Origin: Flavobacteriaceae bacterium
GTDB taxonomy: Bacteria > Bacteroidota > Bacteroidia > Flavobacteriales > Flavobacteriaceae
Length of the DNA stretch: 64,000 nt
Reading direction: 5' to 3'
Assembly: GCA_016764435.1 (NCBI GenBank)
Contig: JAESRX010000008.1
Location: 1 to 64,000 of the forward strand
Shown here: positions 44,681 to 54,316 of the stretch, in pieces
Position numbering within the stretch: the stretch's first letter is position 1
How the letters are laid out: each line of letters starts with the position of its first letter
The notes under the pieces: generated by a model
Database searches by the model: none
Seen by the model: only the letters and a program-made list of their open reading frames with translations
What the model was told of the DNA's origin: nothing
Position numbers and translations under genes: made by a program

Positions 44681-45964
44681 ATGACTGTATTTAATAATAA
44701 ATGGAGAAGGAACAGTATTGGCATTATCTTGCTACTTACTGTGTTTATATCCTGTAGTGATTCAGACAATGATGCATTATTACCTATGCAAAATTCAACG
44801 GTCAACTTCAACCATTTTAATTACCTATATCAAGATTTTAGCCTTAATGGAGTAGCTGTAGGTGTGGTTAATATTTACAGTGAATATCCAAATTACAATT
44901 ATGCAATTGAGCCAAACGAAGGTTTTACTTGTGTAGATGATGTGGCCAGAGCCATTGTGTTATTAACGGGAAGGTTAGAGGGTTTAGAGAATCCCAACCC
45001 AACTTTAGATAAAATTAAGAAACTAACGGAGTTTGTATTGCAAATGCAACATGAAAATGGGTATTTCAATAATTTCGTATGGAGAAATGGTAGTATAAAT
45101 ACCACGTATAAAACTTCTGTAGCAAATTTAAATTGGTGGTCTTTAAGAGCCTTATGGTCCTTGGAAACTGTACTCCCAGTTTTTGAATCTGATACAGCTA
45201 TGGAAATACGTATTAAAAATTCAATAGATAAAGTAGTTGCTAATATTGTAGGAGAACTTCCTAGTAATAACTCCGAAAAAACAGTCGTAAACGGAGTGGA
45301 ATTGCCTACGTGGCTTCCACAGCAATACGCATCAGATCAGGCATCACTTTTAATGCTTGGTTTATTAAAAAATTACAGAAGAAACACTTCTGAAAACGTG
45401 AAACTTTTAATTGAAAGTTTGGCAGATGGAATTATGCTAACTCAAAAAGGAGGAAAGGGAACCTATCCTAATGGTGCTTTTATGAGTTGGGCTAATTTAT
45501 GGCATGCATGGGGAAACAATCAATCCTATGCTTTGTTACTTGTAGGAGAGTATTTTAATAATCAAACCTATATAGATAGTGCTTTGAAAGAGGTAGATAA
45601 TTTGTACCCTTTGTTATTGAAAAATGGATTTATGGAAGCTTTTTATATTCAAAAAAGCGGTTCAGTATTTATAGAAAAAGAACGCAAACAATTCCCTCAA
45701 ATAGCCTATGGTTTAAGACCTATGGTGTTTGCAACTTATAAGGCTTACGATATAACTGGAGAGTCTAAATATTTAGATTTAGCAACAAATTTAAGCGCTT
45801 GGTTATATGGTGAAAACGATGCCTATACAAGTATCTATAATCCGGAAAGTGGAATTTGCTTTGATGGTATTGTAGGGACTGGTGAGGTAAATAGAAACTC
45901 AGGAGCCGAATCAACTATCGAAAGTTTATTTATCCTGCAACATATAGAAAATAGAACAAACTAA
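44681..45964 (+). CDS. Lipoprotein of unknown function, helix-rich, possible glycoside hydrolase
   Basis: The 427-residue protein has a lipobox ISC at residue 25, followed by an acidic SDSDNDA. The body is rich in helices and aromatic residues and has a pattern like an (alpha/alpha)6 toroid: NEGFTCVDDVARAIVLL (about 78-94), ENGYFNNFVW, NLNWWSLRALWSLE, GAFMSWANLWHAWGNNQSYA and, near the C-terminus, NSGAESTIESLFILQHIEN. I cannot place it in a known glycoside hydrolase family. From memory, a similar C(V/T)DD-ARA domain is fused to some glycosyltransferases encoded beside GH130 genes. Its position directly before GH130 suggests that both act on the same linkage. Confidence 0.6.
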   Translation: MTVFNNKWRRNSIGIILLLTVFISCSDSDNDALLPMQNSTVNFNHFNYLYQDFSLNGVAVGVVNIYSEYPNYNYAIEPNEGFTCVDDVARAIVLLTGRLEGLENPNPTLDKIKKLTEFVLQMQHENGYFNNFVWRNGSINTTYKTSVANLNWWSLRALWSLETVLPVFESDTAMEIRIKNSIDKVVANIVGELPSNNSEKTVVNGVELPTWLPQQYASDQASLLMLGLLKNYRRNTSENVKLLIESLADGIMLTQKGGKGTYPNGAFMSWANLWHAWGNNQSYALLLVGEYFNNQTYIDSALKEVDNLYPLLLKNGFMEAFYIQKSGSVFIEKERKQFPQIAYGLRPMVFATYKAYDITGESKYLDLATNLSAWLYGENDAYTSIYNPESGICFDGIVGTGEVNRNSGAESTIESLFILQHIENRTN

Positions 45965-46000
45965 TACGCTTTTTACAAGCGAATAATAAGATATAATCAC

Positions 46001-47050
46001 ATGACAAATACATTAAATCGACACAAAAATAACCCATTGTTGTCTCCCAAAGATTTAAACGCTAGTGATCATAACATGATCATAGAATGCTTACTAAATC
46101 CTGGCGTTTTTGAATACCAAGGAAAAACAGGACTATTGGTTCGTGTGGCAGAACGTACTGTACAGAGCGAAGGAAAATTATCAGTCCCTATATATGATGC
46201 TAAAGGAACGGTTAAAATTATCGATTTTAAATTGGATGATCCTAAATTAAATGCCGATGATTCTAGAGTTATTAATTATGATGGAACAGATTACTTAACC
46301 ACTATTTCTCATTTACGATTATTATGGAGTAGTGATGGTGTTCACTTTTCTGAAGAAGATGGATATCCTTCCTTATTTGGTGAAGGGGAATATGAAGCAT
46401 ATGGAATAGAAGATTGTAGAGTAGTCAATATTGAAGGCACCTATTATTTAACCTATACCATGGTGTCTGCTAATGGTGTTGGAGTAGGACTTAGAACCAC
46501 TAAGGACTGGGTGAATTTTGAAAAGAAAGGAATGATACTAAGTCCTCATAATAAGGATTGTGCCATTTTTGAAGAAAAAATAAACGGAAAATTTTATGCC
46601 TTACATCGTCCAAGTAGTCCTGAATTAGGAGGGAACTACATGTGGATTGCAGAATCTCCAGATGCGGTGCATTGGGGGAATCATAAATGTATTGCTAAAA
46701 CTAGGGCAGGTAAATTTGATAGTAATCGTTTAGGAGCAGGAGCGGCACCTATAAAAACAGACCAAGGATGGTTGGAGATTTATCACGGAGCAACCGAAGA
46801 AAATAGATACTGCTTAGGATTAATACTCTTGGATTTAAATGATCCGACTAAAGTAATTGCACGGTCAGAAACGCCTATAATGGAACCCTTAACTCCCTAC
46901 GAAAAAACTGGTTTTTTTGGAGAAGTAATTTTCACAAATGGACATATTGTAACTGGGGATGAGGTGAAGTTGTATTACGGAGCAGCCGACGAAATAGTCG
47001 GATTGGCAACGTTTTCTATTAAAGAATTATTAAAAACACTTGAGAAGTAA
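46001..47050 (+). CDS. GH130 family enzyme, probable beta-mannoside phosphorylase
   Basis: The 349-residue protein has no signal peptide and so is cytoplasmic. It has the five-bladed propeller layout of GH130: HKNNPLLSPKDL, NPGVFEYQGKTGLLVRVAE (about 31-49), SHLRLLWSSDGVHF, and the catalytic aspartate as Asp138 in GIEDCRVV. ALHRPSS and a late WLEIYHGATEENRYCLGLIL follow. GH130 members cleave beta-mannosides, usually with phosphate to give mannose 1-phosphate. The LLVRVAER and SHLRL words remind me of the beta-1,2-mannooligosaccharide phosphorylases, but the subfamily needs a tree. The next gene, an MFS transporter, overlaps its stop (TAATG). Confidence 0.88.
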   Translation: MTNTLNRHKNNPLLSPKDLNASDHNMIIECLLNPGVFEYQGKTGLLVRVAERTVQSEGKLSVPIYDAKGTVKIIDFKLDDPKLNADDSRVINYDGTDYLTTISHLRLLWSSDGVHFSEEDGYPSLFGEGEYEAYGIEDCRVVNIEGTYYLTYTMVSANGVGVGLRTTKDWVNFEKKGMILSPHNKDCAIFEEKINGKFYALHRPSSPELGGNYMWIAESPDAVHWGNHKCIAKTRAGKFDSNRLGAGAAPIKTDQGWLEIYHGATEENRYCLGLILLDLNDPTKVIARSETPIMEPLTPYEKTGFFGEVIFTNGHIVTGDEVKLYYGAADEIVGLATFSIKELLKTLEK

Positions 47051-48309
47051 TGGATATACTAGAAAAAACAGGACTCAATAAGTTCTCTAAAAACGCTAAA
47101 ATTCTAATTCTTACAAATGTTATTTATGCATTTGTATTGCCCGTAATTGATATTTTTGTGGCCGCCTACATTATGCGTAATTCCAATGATCCGTCTAAAG
47201 TGATGTTGTATCAATTGGCTATATATACAGGGATTCCCATTACTTTTTATATCAATGGATATTTATTAAATAAAGTTGATGTAAAGAAATTATTCTCATT
47301 AGGAATGATTTTGAGCGGTATTTCCATGGTCTATATGATGTCTTTACCAGAAATAACATATCTAGGGTTGATTTCCGCAGGATTAATTATGGGGATGTCT
47401 TTTGGATTCTATTGGGCAAATAGAGACTATTTAGTGTTGGCAACGACCAAAGATAGTACTCGAAATTTTTATTATGGCTTAGAAACATTTTTCTATACCA
47501 TAATTGCATCCATAGTACCGCTAATTATTGGTTGGTACTTGGTAATGGGCAACGACGCCTCTACGGAAAGTATCAATGCCAGTTACAGGGTAGTTACGGG
47601 AGTGGTGTTTTTAATTACAATAATTGCTTCTATTGTTTTTCATTTTGGAAACTATCCAAAACCTAAAGGTGAAAAGTTTATGTATTTTAAATTTCATTCT
47701 TTATGGAAAAAAATGTTGCAACTCGCCTTGTTAAAAGGGTTGGCTCAAGGGTTTATTGTAACGGCTCCAGCCATGTTAATGATGAAGTTTTTTAGTTCTG
47801 AAGGTGCTTTAGGAACCGCACAGTCTATAGGTGCTTTAGTTGCAGCTGTGATTATGCTACTATTAGGGAAGTACTCAAAACCGAAACATCGGATGGTTAT
47901 TTTTAGTACAGGATTGATATTGTTCTTTTTAGCATCGTTATTTAATGGATTGATGTTCGATAAAACGGGTGTTATTATCTTTATGTTCTTATTATTAATC
48001 GCACGTCCGATTCTTGATATTGCCTATTTTCCAATTCAATTAAAAGTGATAGATTTATTATCGGAATATGAGAATAGAAACGAATTTTCTTATATTTTAA
48101 ATCATGAGTTTGGTTTATTCGTAGGTAGGTTCTTAGGTGCAGGAACATTTTTAGCCTTAGCCTACTTTTCCGATGCGGACATCGCCTTGCGTTATGCATT
48201 ACTAATCATTGGAGTATTGCAATTAATATCCATTGTAATTACTAAGCAATTATTAAAGAAACAAGGTGTATTAGAAAATGAGATTTCGAAGGCTAAAAAA
48301 CAAGAATAA
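47050..48309 (+). CDS. MFS transporter, probably for a di- or oligosaccharide
   Basis: The 419-residue integral membrane protein has about 12 hydrophobic segments, beginning at residue 20 (ILILTNVIYAFVLPVIDIFV). It contains GMSFGFYWANRDYLVL (about 114-129) and a basic middle loop (NYPKPKGEKFMYFKFHSLWKK, split over about 202-222) between the two six-helix halves. It overlaps the stop of the GH130 gene. The likely role is to carry the periplasmic product of the locus into the cytosol for GH130; substrate and coupling ion are inferred. Confidence 0.85.
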   Translation: MDILEKTGLNKFSKNAKILILTNVIYAFVLPVIDIFVAAYIMRNSNDPSKVMLYQLAIYTGIPITFYINGYLLNKVDVKKLFSLGMILSGISMVYMMSLPEITYLGLISAGLIMGMSFGFYWANRDYLVLATTKDSTRNFYYGLETFFYTIIASIVPLIIGWYLVMGNDASTESINASYRVVTGVVFLITIIASIVFHFGNYPKPKGEKFMYFKFHSLWKKMLQLALLKGLAQGFIVTAPAMLMMKFFSSEGALGTAQSIGALVAAVIMLLLGKYSKPKHRMVIFSTGLILFFLASLFNGLMFDKTGVIIFMFLLLIARPILDIAYFPIQLKVIDLLSEYENRNEFSYILNHEFGLFVGRFLGAGTFLALAYFSDADIALRYALLIIGVLQLISIVITKQLLKKQGVLENEISKAKKQE

Positions 48310-48344
48310 TTAATGAGGTGTAAAACCTCATAAAAAATATAAAA

Positions 48345-50084
48345 ATGAGACTAAATAAGTATATAATTGGATCACTACTTGTGCTAAGTATAGTTTTTAA
48401 TGGGTGTATTTCTAATTCTTTTGAGGAGGTAAATACCGTAAGTCAATTGCACATAAATCGTGTGAGTCAAATGCCTAATTTACCCAAACCTTTTAAAATT
48501 ATCGATTTTAATACCTTGGCAAAACAATACGATGAAAAAGTCTATGATGCTAATCAAACAGGGGAATATTGGCCCTTGATATGGAAAGATAACTCTAAAA
48601 AGAATGTAGCACAGGAGACCTTTGGTATTTATACCGCCATGGGCGATGTACGACAGGGAACTGAAAATTATGACGGTATTTTTCATGAGTCTTTAGCGAC
48701 TATCGGATCTGTATTAGGAGCGAGTTTAGTAGGAATTGATAAGTCAAATCAAGGTGGTGAGAATTATGTTTCCATGTTGCAAAACTATTTTAATTCAGAA
48801 ACCAAATGGGATATTATTATGAATAATACCTGTCCAGAAGTTGCCCAGTTAGGTGGTGGCTATGCGAGAGATTGGTGGTATGATGTATATCCGAATTTAA
48901 TGTATTACGCAGTAGCTGATTTTTACCCGAGCATTCAGGGAAACGATGCTATTTTAAAATCTATTGCTGATAAATTTTATGAAGCAAACAAGGTGTTAAA
49001 TGGTAATTACAGCTTTTCTTATTTTGATTATGCATCTATGGAAGCTAAAAAAAGTTGGATTTGTACCCAACAGGACGTAGCGGCTGGACATGCCATGGTT
49101 TTATATGCAGCCTATCAAAAATTTAAGGACCCTAAATATTTAGAAGGTGCTAAATCATCCTTGGAAGCTTTACTAAATCAACAGGATAACTATTTTTACG
49201 AAATTTTAATGCCCTTTGGAGCCTATGTAGCAGCCAGATTAAATGCAGAAGAAGGTACTAATTATAATTTCTCTAAGGTCTTAGATTGGACTTTTGACGG
49301 TGATTCTTCTTGTAGAGAAGGTTGGGGAGTTATCGTCGATAACTGGAATGGTTATGATGTTTCTGGGATTGTTGGAAGTACCACTCATAATGGAGGATTT
49401 GGATTTTTAATGAATACTTATGACACGATGTGGCCTTTGGTTCCCATGGTGAGATATGATCAACGATATGCGAGTACTATTGGGAAATGGATGCTAAATG
49501 CAGCCAATACGTCCCGATTATTCTATCCAAACGAAATTCCAGATGAGCATCAAACAATTCCAGAGGAAAAGAAACATACGAAAGGGGTGATTGCTTATGA
49601 GGGATTGATAAAAAAAGCACATTATCCACAATACGAACATATAAAAGCACCCGTCGCGATAGGTGATGGAATGCACTGGAATGCTAAGAATCCTAAGGTT
49701 TCTCAGTTTAGTGTGTATGGAAGTGGACACGTAGGAATTGCAGGAGCAATTATTTCTAAAACCTCCGTAGAAAATATTTTACAATTGGATTTGTTGGCCA
49801 CTGATTTTTATAAAAATAAGGCATTTCCTAGTTACTTATATTTCAATCCTAATGCCTCGCTTAAAAAAGTAGGAATCACTATTGGAGCACAAAAAGTAGA
49901 TGTATATGATACCACAAAACGTGCTTTTATTGCTAAAAATGTAAGTGGAGATTTCACCTTTGAAATTACAGCTGAAAATGCAAGTGTATTAGTTTTTGTT
50001 CCTGCAAATGCAAAAATATCGATAAAAGAAGGCAAGTTGTATGGAGATGATACAGTGATCGATTACCGCTACGAACTAAATTAA
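48345..50084 (+). CDS. Lipoprotein of unknown function, possible new glycosidase
   Basis: The 579-residue protein has a lipobox NGC at residue 21. The remaining chain is rich in Trp, Tyr and Gly with helical repeats, suggestive of an (alpha/alpha) toroid: GGGYARDWWYDVYPNLMYYA (about 168-187), TQQDVAAGHAMVLYAAY, DNYFYEILMPFGAYVAA, WTFDGDSSCREGWGVIVDNW (about 314-333), GSTTHNGGFGFLMNTYDTMW (about 343-362) and a beta-rich C-terminal 100 residues. I recognise no glycoside hydrolase or lyase family. Conserved-looking Asp/Glu/His clusters (RDWW, DGDSSCREGW, GSTTHNGG) would suit a carbohydrate active site. It lies between the MFS and GH13 genes and should act in the periplasm or at the surface. Confidence 0.6.
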   Translation: MRLNKYIIGSLLVLSIVFNGCISNSFEEVNTVSQLHINRVSQMPNLPKPFKIIDFNTLAKQYDEKVYDANQTGEYWPLIWKDNSKKNVAQETFGIYTAMGDVRQGTENYDGIFHESLATIGSVLGASLVGIDKSNQGGENYVSMLQNYFNSETKWDIIMNNTCPEVAQLGGGYARDWWYDVYPNLMYYAVADFYPSIQGNDAILKSIADKFYEANKVLNGNYSFSYFDYASMEAKKSWICTQQDVAAGHAMVLYAAYQKFKDPKYLEGAKSSLEALLNQQDNYFYEILMPFGAYVAARLNAEEGTNYNFSKVLDWTFDGDSSCREGWGVIVDNWNGYDVSGIVGSTTHNGGFGFLMNTYDTMWPLVPMVRYDQRYASTIGKWMLNAANTSRLFYPNEIPDEHQTIPEEKKHTKGVIAYEGLIKKAHYPQYEHIKAPVAIGDGMHWNAKNPKVSQFSVYGSGHVGIAGAIISKTSVENILQLDLLATDFYKNKAFPSYLYFNPNASLKKVGITIGAQKVDVYDTTKRAFIAKNVSGDFTFEITAENASVLVFVPANAKISIKEGKLYGDDTVIDYRYELN

Positions 50085-50088
50085 CTAC

Positions 50089-51741
50089 ATGGTATTCTTA
50101 AAGAAACATAGCATAAATAAAAGTATCATTTTAGCAAGTATTATGAGTCTACTATTTAATTCATGTGCACAAAAACAGCCAGAGACCTTCACGGAAAACT
50201 GGTGGAAAGAAACCGTGTTTTACGAGGTATACATGCCAAGTTTTAAAGATAGTGATGGTGATGGTTTTAGTGATTTTAAAGGACTTACTTCCAAGTTAGA
50301 TTATATAGCGTCTCTAGGAGTAAAAGGACTTTGGTTGACCCCGTTTTTAGAGTCTCCAAAGGTAGATAACGGCTACGATGTAAGTAGTTATTATTCCATT
50401 GATGCTACTTATGGGGATTTAGAAGATTTTAAATTATTGATTTCCGAAGCGCATAAACGAGATATTAAAGTAATTATGGATTTGGTGTTAAATCACACAT
50501 CTACGGAGCATGAGTGGTTTAAAGAAGCGGTGAAATCAAAAGATAATCCTTACAGAGATTATTATATATGGGAAGATGTTCCTAATAATTGGGAATCCTT
50601 ATTTGGTGGAACAGCATGGGAATTAGATCCTATAACTAATCAGTATTATTACCATCAGTTTGATGTGAAAATGGCGGATTTAAATTGGGGGAACCCAACA
50701 GTAAGAAAAGAAATTCAAAAGGTATTGCGCTTTTGGTTGGATTTAAAAGTGGATGGTTTTCGATTGGATGTTATCAATTTTTTAACAACCGAAGGTATGA
50801 CTATAGATAATCCTAAGAATGAAAAGGGAGAGCAGGAGCATCTACACGATTTAAATCAAAAAGGAGTAAAGGATGCCATGCGAATGATAAAAGCGACGGT
50901 AGACGAATATGAAAATAGATTTATTGTAGGAGAGATAGGAAGTGATAAAATTGCTGTTTTAAAACAATATCAAGGAGAAGAATTATTAGATGTTGTATTT
51001 AATTTTAATTTTGGATCTATTCCGGAATTTTCTGCCCAGCGTATTTTCGATGAGTTGCAAAGTATGGAGAAACACATGAGTAATTATCCAACCTTGTTTT
51101 TTGGAAGTCATGATATGCCTCGCTTAATGAATAGGTTGGCCACTAACGATGTAGCGAAAGCTTCTGCCTTGGCTGCTTTAATGCTTACGGCAAAAGGGGT
51201 TCCTTTTATCTATTACGGTGAGGAATTAGGAATGCAAAATATTACGGCCAATTCTTATCAAGAAATTGTAGATGTACAAGGGAAAACACATTATAAATTG
51301 TCAAAAGAGAAAGGCTTGTCAGAAGATGAATCTTTAAAAATTGCCAATAGTAAGAACAGAGATAAGTCCCGAAGTCCAATGCAATGGGATACTTCCAATT
51401 ATAGTGGTTTTTCTGATAAATTACCATGGATAAAAGTACAGGAGGATTATTTAAGTGCGAATGTAGCTACACTAGAGGCTGAAAAAAAGTCGATATTAAA
51501 TACCTATAAGGACATTATAGCGATGCGGAATTCAGAGCAGGTATTGCAATATGGAACCTATGATTCTTTAAGCTTGGATAAAAATGTAATTCGATTTACA
51601 CGAAGTTTTAAAAAAGAAAAAATTAGCTGTTATTTTAATTTCAGTGATGTTTCTATAACGATAAAATTACGTCCAAATGAAACTATTCTGTTGGGAGCTA
51701 CAGAAATGCTACCTAACTCTTTCTTAATAATTAAGAAATAA
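50089..51741 (+). CDS. GH13 family alpha-glucosidase-like lipoprotein
   Basis: The 550-residue protein has a lipobox NSC at residue 26, so unlike many alpha-glucosidases it is outside the cytoplasm. GH13 motifs are complete: DLVLNHTSTEHEW (region I), GFRLDVINF with nucleophile Asp227 (region II), IVGEIGS with acid/base Glu282 (region III), and FFGSHDMPRL with Asp342 (region IV; the usual Asn before HD is Ser). The long domain after residue 370 and the DKSRSPMQWD motif match oligo-1,6-glucosidase or trehalose-6-phosphate hydrolase-like members. It implies an alpha-glucosyl residue in the locus substrate. It starts four bases after the preceding gene, and a terminator follows. Confidence 0.9.
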   Translation: MVFLKKHSINKSIILASIMSLLFNSCAQKQPETFTENWWKETVFYEVYMPSFKDSDGDGFSDFKGLTSKLDYIASLGVKGLWLTPFLESPKVDNGYDVSSYYSIDATYGDLEDFKLLISEAHKRDIKVIMDLVLNHTSTEHEWFKEAVKSKDNPYRDYYIWEDVPNNWESLFGGTAWELDPITNQYYYHQFDVKMADLNWGNPTVRKEIQKVLRFWLDLKVDGFRLDVINFLTTEGMTIDNPKNEKGEQEHLHDLNQKGVKDAMRMIKATVDEYENRFIVGEIGSDKIAVLKQYQGEELLDVVFNFNFGSIPEFSAQRIFDELQSMEKHMSNYPTLFFGSHDMPRLMNRLATNDVAKASALAALMLTAKGVPFIYYGEELGMQNITANSYQEIVDVQGKTHYKLSKEKGLSEDESLKIANSKNRDKSRSPMQWDTSNYSGFSDKLPWIKVQEDYLSANVATLEAEKKSILNTYKDIIAMRNSEQVLQYGTYDSLSLDKNVIRFTRSFKKEKISCYFNFSDVSITIKLRPNETILLGATEMLPNSFLIIKK

Positions 51742-51774
51742 TGATTGAATAATAATGAGTGTTTGTAATTGTTG

Positions 51775-51816
51775 AAGAGCAACAAGACCTTCATGGTTTT
51801 GTTGCTCTTTTTATTT
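51775..51816 (+). terminator. Terminator at the end of the sugar locus
   Basis: Arms AAGAGCAACAAGACC and GGTTTTGTTGCTCTT (one G-U pair) with a 5-base loop and T-rich tail lie 33 bases after the GH13 stop. It marks the end of the locus operon. Confidence 0.9.
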
Positions 51817-52002
51817 TAAAATTGACGTGTAAAAATGTTTATATCAACAATAACTCCAATAAATTTGCGGTACTTAACCACGTTAAAAACATCCTTTCAT
51901 CATTCTTGAACATATAACAATCATTAGTGTTCTCGTTAAGTTATTTACTTAGAAAAATAACTAGCAAAATAATCTGGACACAATTATTTTGAAGGGCTAT
52001 TT

Positions 52003-54135
52003 CTATTGCTTGATGGGGACATAGGTCTTTTTTAATTTTAATTCCCCTAAGACCATTAGTGCTTCCGAGATGTACACATCTTTTTGAAGGTTTTTATGCC
52101 AAATTTCTCGTTTTTTTAGTAAGAGACTATCTTGTTCTACCAAGGCTATTTCGTATAAAGGAGATTCGTAAGAGAAATCACTTTTATAGTCTATTAGCTT
52201 TTTATATTTAGCAGATCGATCTTCAATAAATTGGATGTCTTTTTTATAGGCTTCGTAGTTCAGGTATATGGTAGTGTCTTCTTGTGCTTCTTTAAGCCAT
52301 TGCGCATTTTTATCAATTAATTGGAACTGTTCATTCTCCCCGATACGTTGGATACTTGAAGTAATGACTTCGTTATAATTCAAGTAATTTTCCCATAGGT
52401 CATATGATACGGGAGGTATTTTGTCAAAACTCAAAGGATTGTCTAAATCTTTTTCACCGATAGTCATATAGCTGTAGCGAGTTGGAACAATCACATCGGC
52501 GGTAACGCCTTCAAGCTGGGTAGAACCACCATTAATTCTATAAAATTTTTGGATGGTCATTTTTAAAGCTCCTAAATCTACATCTAGATTGTGAAATTTA
52601 TTCAAGTCATAGACACTTTGAACTGTTCCTTTTCCATAAGTGTGTTTGGGGCCTATAATGATGGCTCTTTTGTAATCTTGCATAGCGGCAGCAAAAATTT
52701 CTGAAGCGGATGCGGAAAGTTCATTTACCATTAAGACTAAAGGTCCATCCCATTGGATCCGTTTATCGGTGTCTTTTCTAATAGTGGCGTCTTTTCCTCT
52801 AAATTTCACTTGAACCATCGGTCCTTTTTCTATAAACAGACCACTGATTTCTATGGCTGTTTTTAGTGATCCTCCTCCGTTATTTCGTAAATCGATGACC
52901 AATCCTTCCACATGTTGCTCTTTTAAGCGTTCTATTTCCTGAATCATGTCTGACGTAGAATTCCGAGCATTTCTTTTAGAAAAATCAATATAAAATTTAG
53001 GAAGATTTATCAATCCGTAGGTATGTCCATCTTTTTTAATCACAGATGATTTTACAAAAGTTTCTTCTATTTCAATGATATCTCTAACAATAGAAATTAC
53101 TTTAATAGATCCATCTATTTTTTTCAAGGTTAATCTTACAGTAGTTCCTTTTTTTCCTTTGATATATTCAATGGCTTTATCCAATCGCATTCCTACAATA
53201 TCCACGGCTTCTTCATCACCTTGAGCCACTTTAATAATTAAATCACCCACTTCTAATTCGCCACCTTTCCATGCGGGGCCTCCGGAAATTAATGCGGCCA
53301 CTTTCGTGTAATCTTTGGTGCGTTGTAAACGGGCTCCAATTCCTTCGAGTTTACCAGACATGCTTTGATCGAAACGTTTTTTGTATTTGGGGTCAAAGTA
53401 AGCGGTATGAGGATCAAATTCCTCAGTGATGGCATTTACATAGGTGCTAAACCAGTCTGCTTGTTCCAATTCGTTCATGCGATCATAAAAATCACCCATA
53501 AATTCCTCGGTACTTTCTCTGGCTTCTATTTCTAATGTTTTGAATGATTTGGCTTCGTAAGTGGAGTCCTTTTCTTTTTTATCATTTTCAATAGTTAATT
53601 TGTCATGTAAGCGGTTTATGGTACTGTGTTTTAATTGTTTTTTCCAGCGTAAAATGATTTTTGATTTTGACTTGGCGTAGGGTATGTTTTCATAGTCTAC
53701 ACTTAAGGTTTCTTTTTTCTTAAAGTTAAAGGGCTGTTCTAGAATTTCTTTATACGTGTTTTCAGCCTCTTTTAGTCGGAGGTTAAAACGGTCATGTACC
53801 AAATAGAAAAATGATAAATCGTCATTTTTTATCTGGTCATCTATTAGGTGTTTAAAAACAACAAACTCTTTGATGTCTGATTTTAAAAAATACCTTTTGG
53901 TAGGGTCCATTTGTTCTACAAATCGGGTGTAAACACCTTCAGAGAATACGTCATCAATATCATGTGGTTCATAATGACCTTGAGTTAGAGCCATCCGTAA
54001 GAGGCTAATTAAAGCCTTGTCGTTTTTAGGGTCGTTACTAGAACGCATGTTAATTCCAAAAAAGAGACAAGCGATAAGGGTAAAGGATATGAGTGTTTTT
54101 TTATTATTTTTCATAAAATCAATTATTTTTTTCAT
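52003..54135 (-). CDS. prc: Carboxy-terminal (tail-specific) processing protease
   Basis: The S41-family serine protease cleaves periplasmic proteins from the C-terminal side. With the ATG at 54135 it has 710 residues; ATG 54114 is an alternative that sits closer to the signal peptide (KTLISFTLIACLFFGINM). It carries an N-terminal helical domain (about 40-240), a PDZ domain (GKLEGIGARLQ to IKKVRLTLKKI-like, about 255-340), the catalytic Ser in LSASASEIFAAAM, and the catalytic Lys in HTYGKGTVQS. A long C-terminal domain follows, as in E. coli Prc. It is divergent from surE. Confidence 0.93.
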   Translation of the reverse strand: MKKIIDFMKNNKKTLISFTLIACLFFGINMRSSNDPKNDKALISLLRMALTQGHYEPHDIDDVFSEGVYTRFVEQMDPTKRYFLKSDIKEFVVFKHLIDDQIKNDDLSFFYLVHDRFNLRLKEAENTYKEILEQPFNFKKKETLSVDYENIPYAKSKSKIILRWKKQLKHSTINRLHDKLTIENDKKEKDSTYEAKSFKTLEIEARESTEEFMGDFYDRMNELEQADWFSTYVNAITEEFDPHTAYFDPKYKKRFDQSMSGKLEGIGARLQRTKDYTKVAALISGGPAWKGGELEVGDLIIKVAQGDEEAVDIVGMRLDKAIEYIKGKKGTTVRLTLKKIDGSIKVISIVRDIIEIEETFVKSSVIKKDGHTYGLINLPKFYIDFSKRNARNSTSDMIQEIERLKEQHVEGLVIDLRNNGGGSLKTAIEISGLFIEKGPMVQVKFRGKDATIRKDTDKRIQWDGPLVLMVNELSASASEIFAAAMQDYKRAIIIGPKHTYGKGTVQSVYDLNKFHNLDVDLGALKMTIQKFYRINGGSTQLEGVTADVIVPTRYSYMTIGEKDLDNPLSFDKIPPVSYDLWENYLNYNEVITSSIQRIGENEQFQLIDKNAQWLKEAQEDTTIYLNYEAYKKDIQFIEDRSAKYKKLIDYKSDFSYESPLYEIALVEQDSLLLKKREIWHKNLQKDVYISEALMVLGELKLKKTYVPIKQ

Positions 54136-54316
54136 TCGACATGGTCTATTTAACAGCACTAAAATAATGCCATTTTTTAAATAATGCCTGTTTTTTAATA
54201 TTTTTTAACATCTTGGTAGGCTAGTATTATTTATTTTATCATTATTTTGAGAAAATCTTGCTATATATATAAGTGTTCCGGTGTAAAATAGAGTAGTTTT
54301 GTTGGAAAGAAATAGA

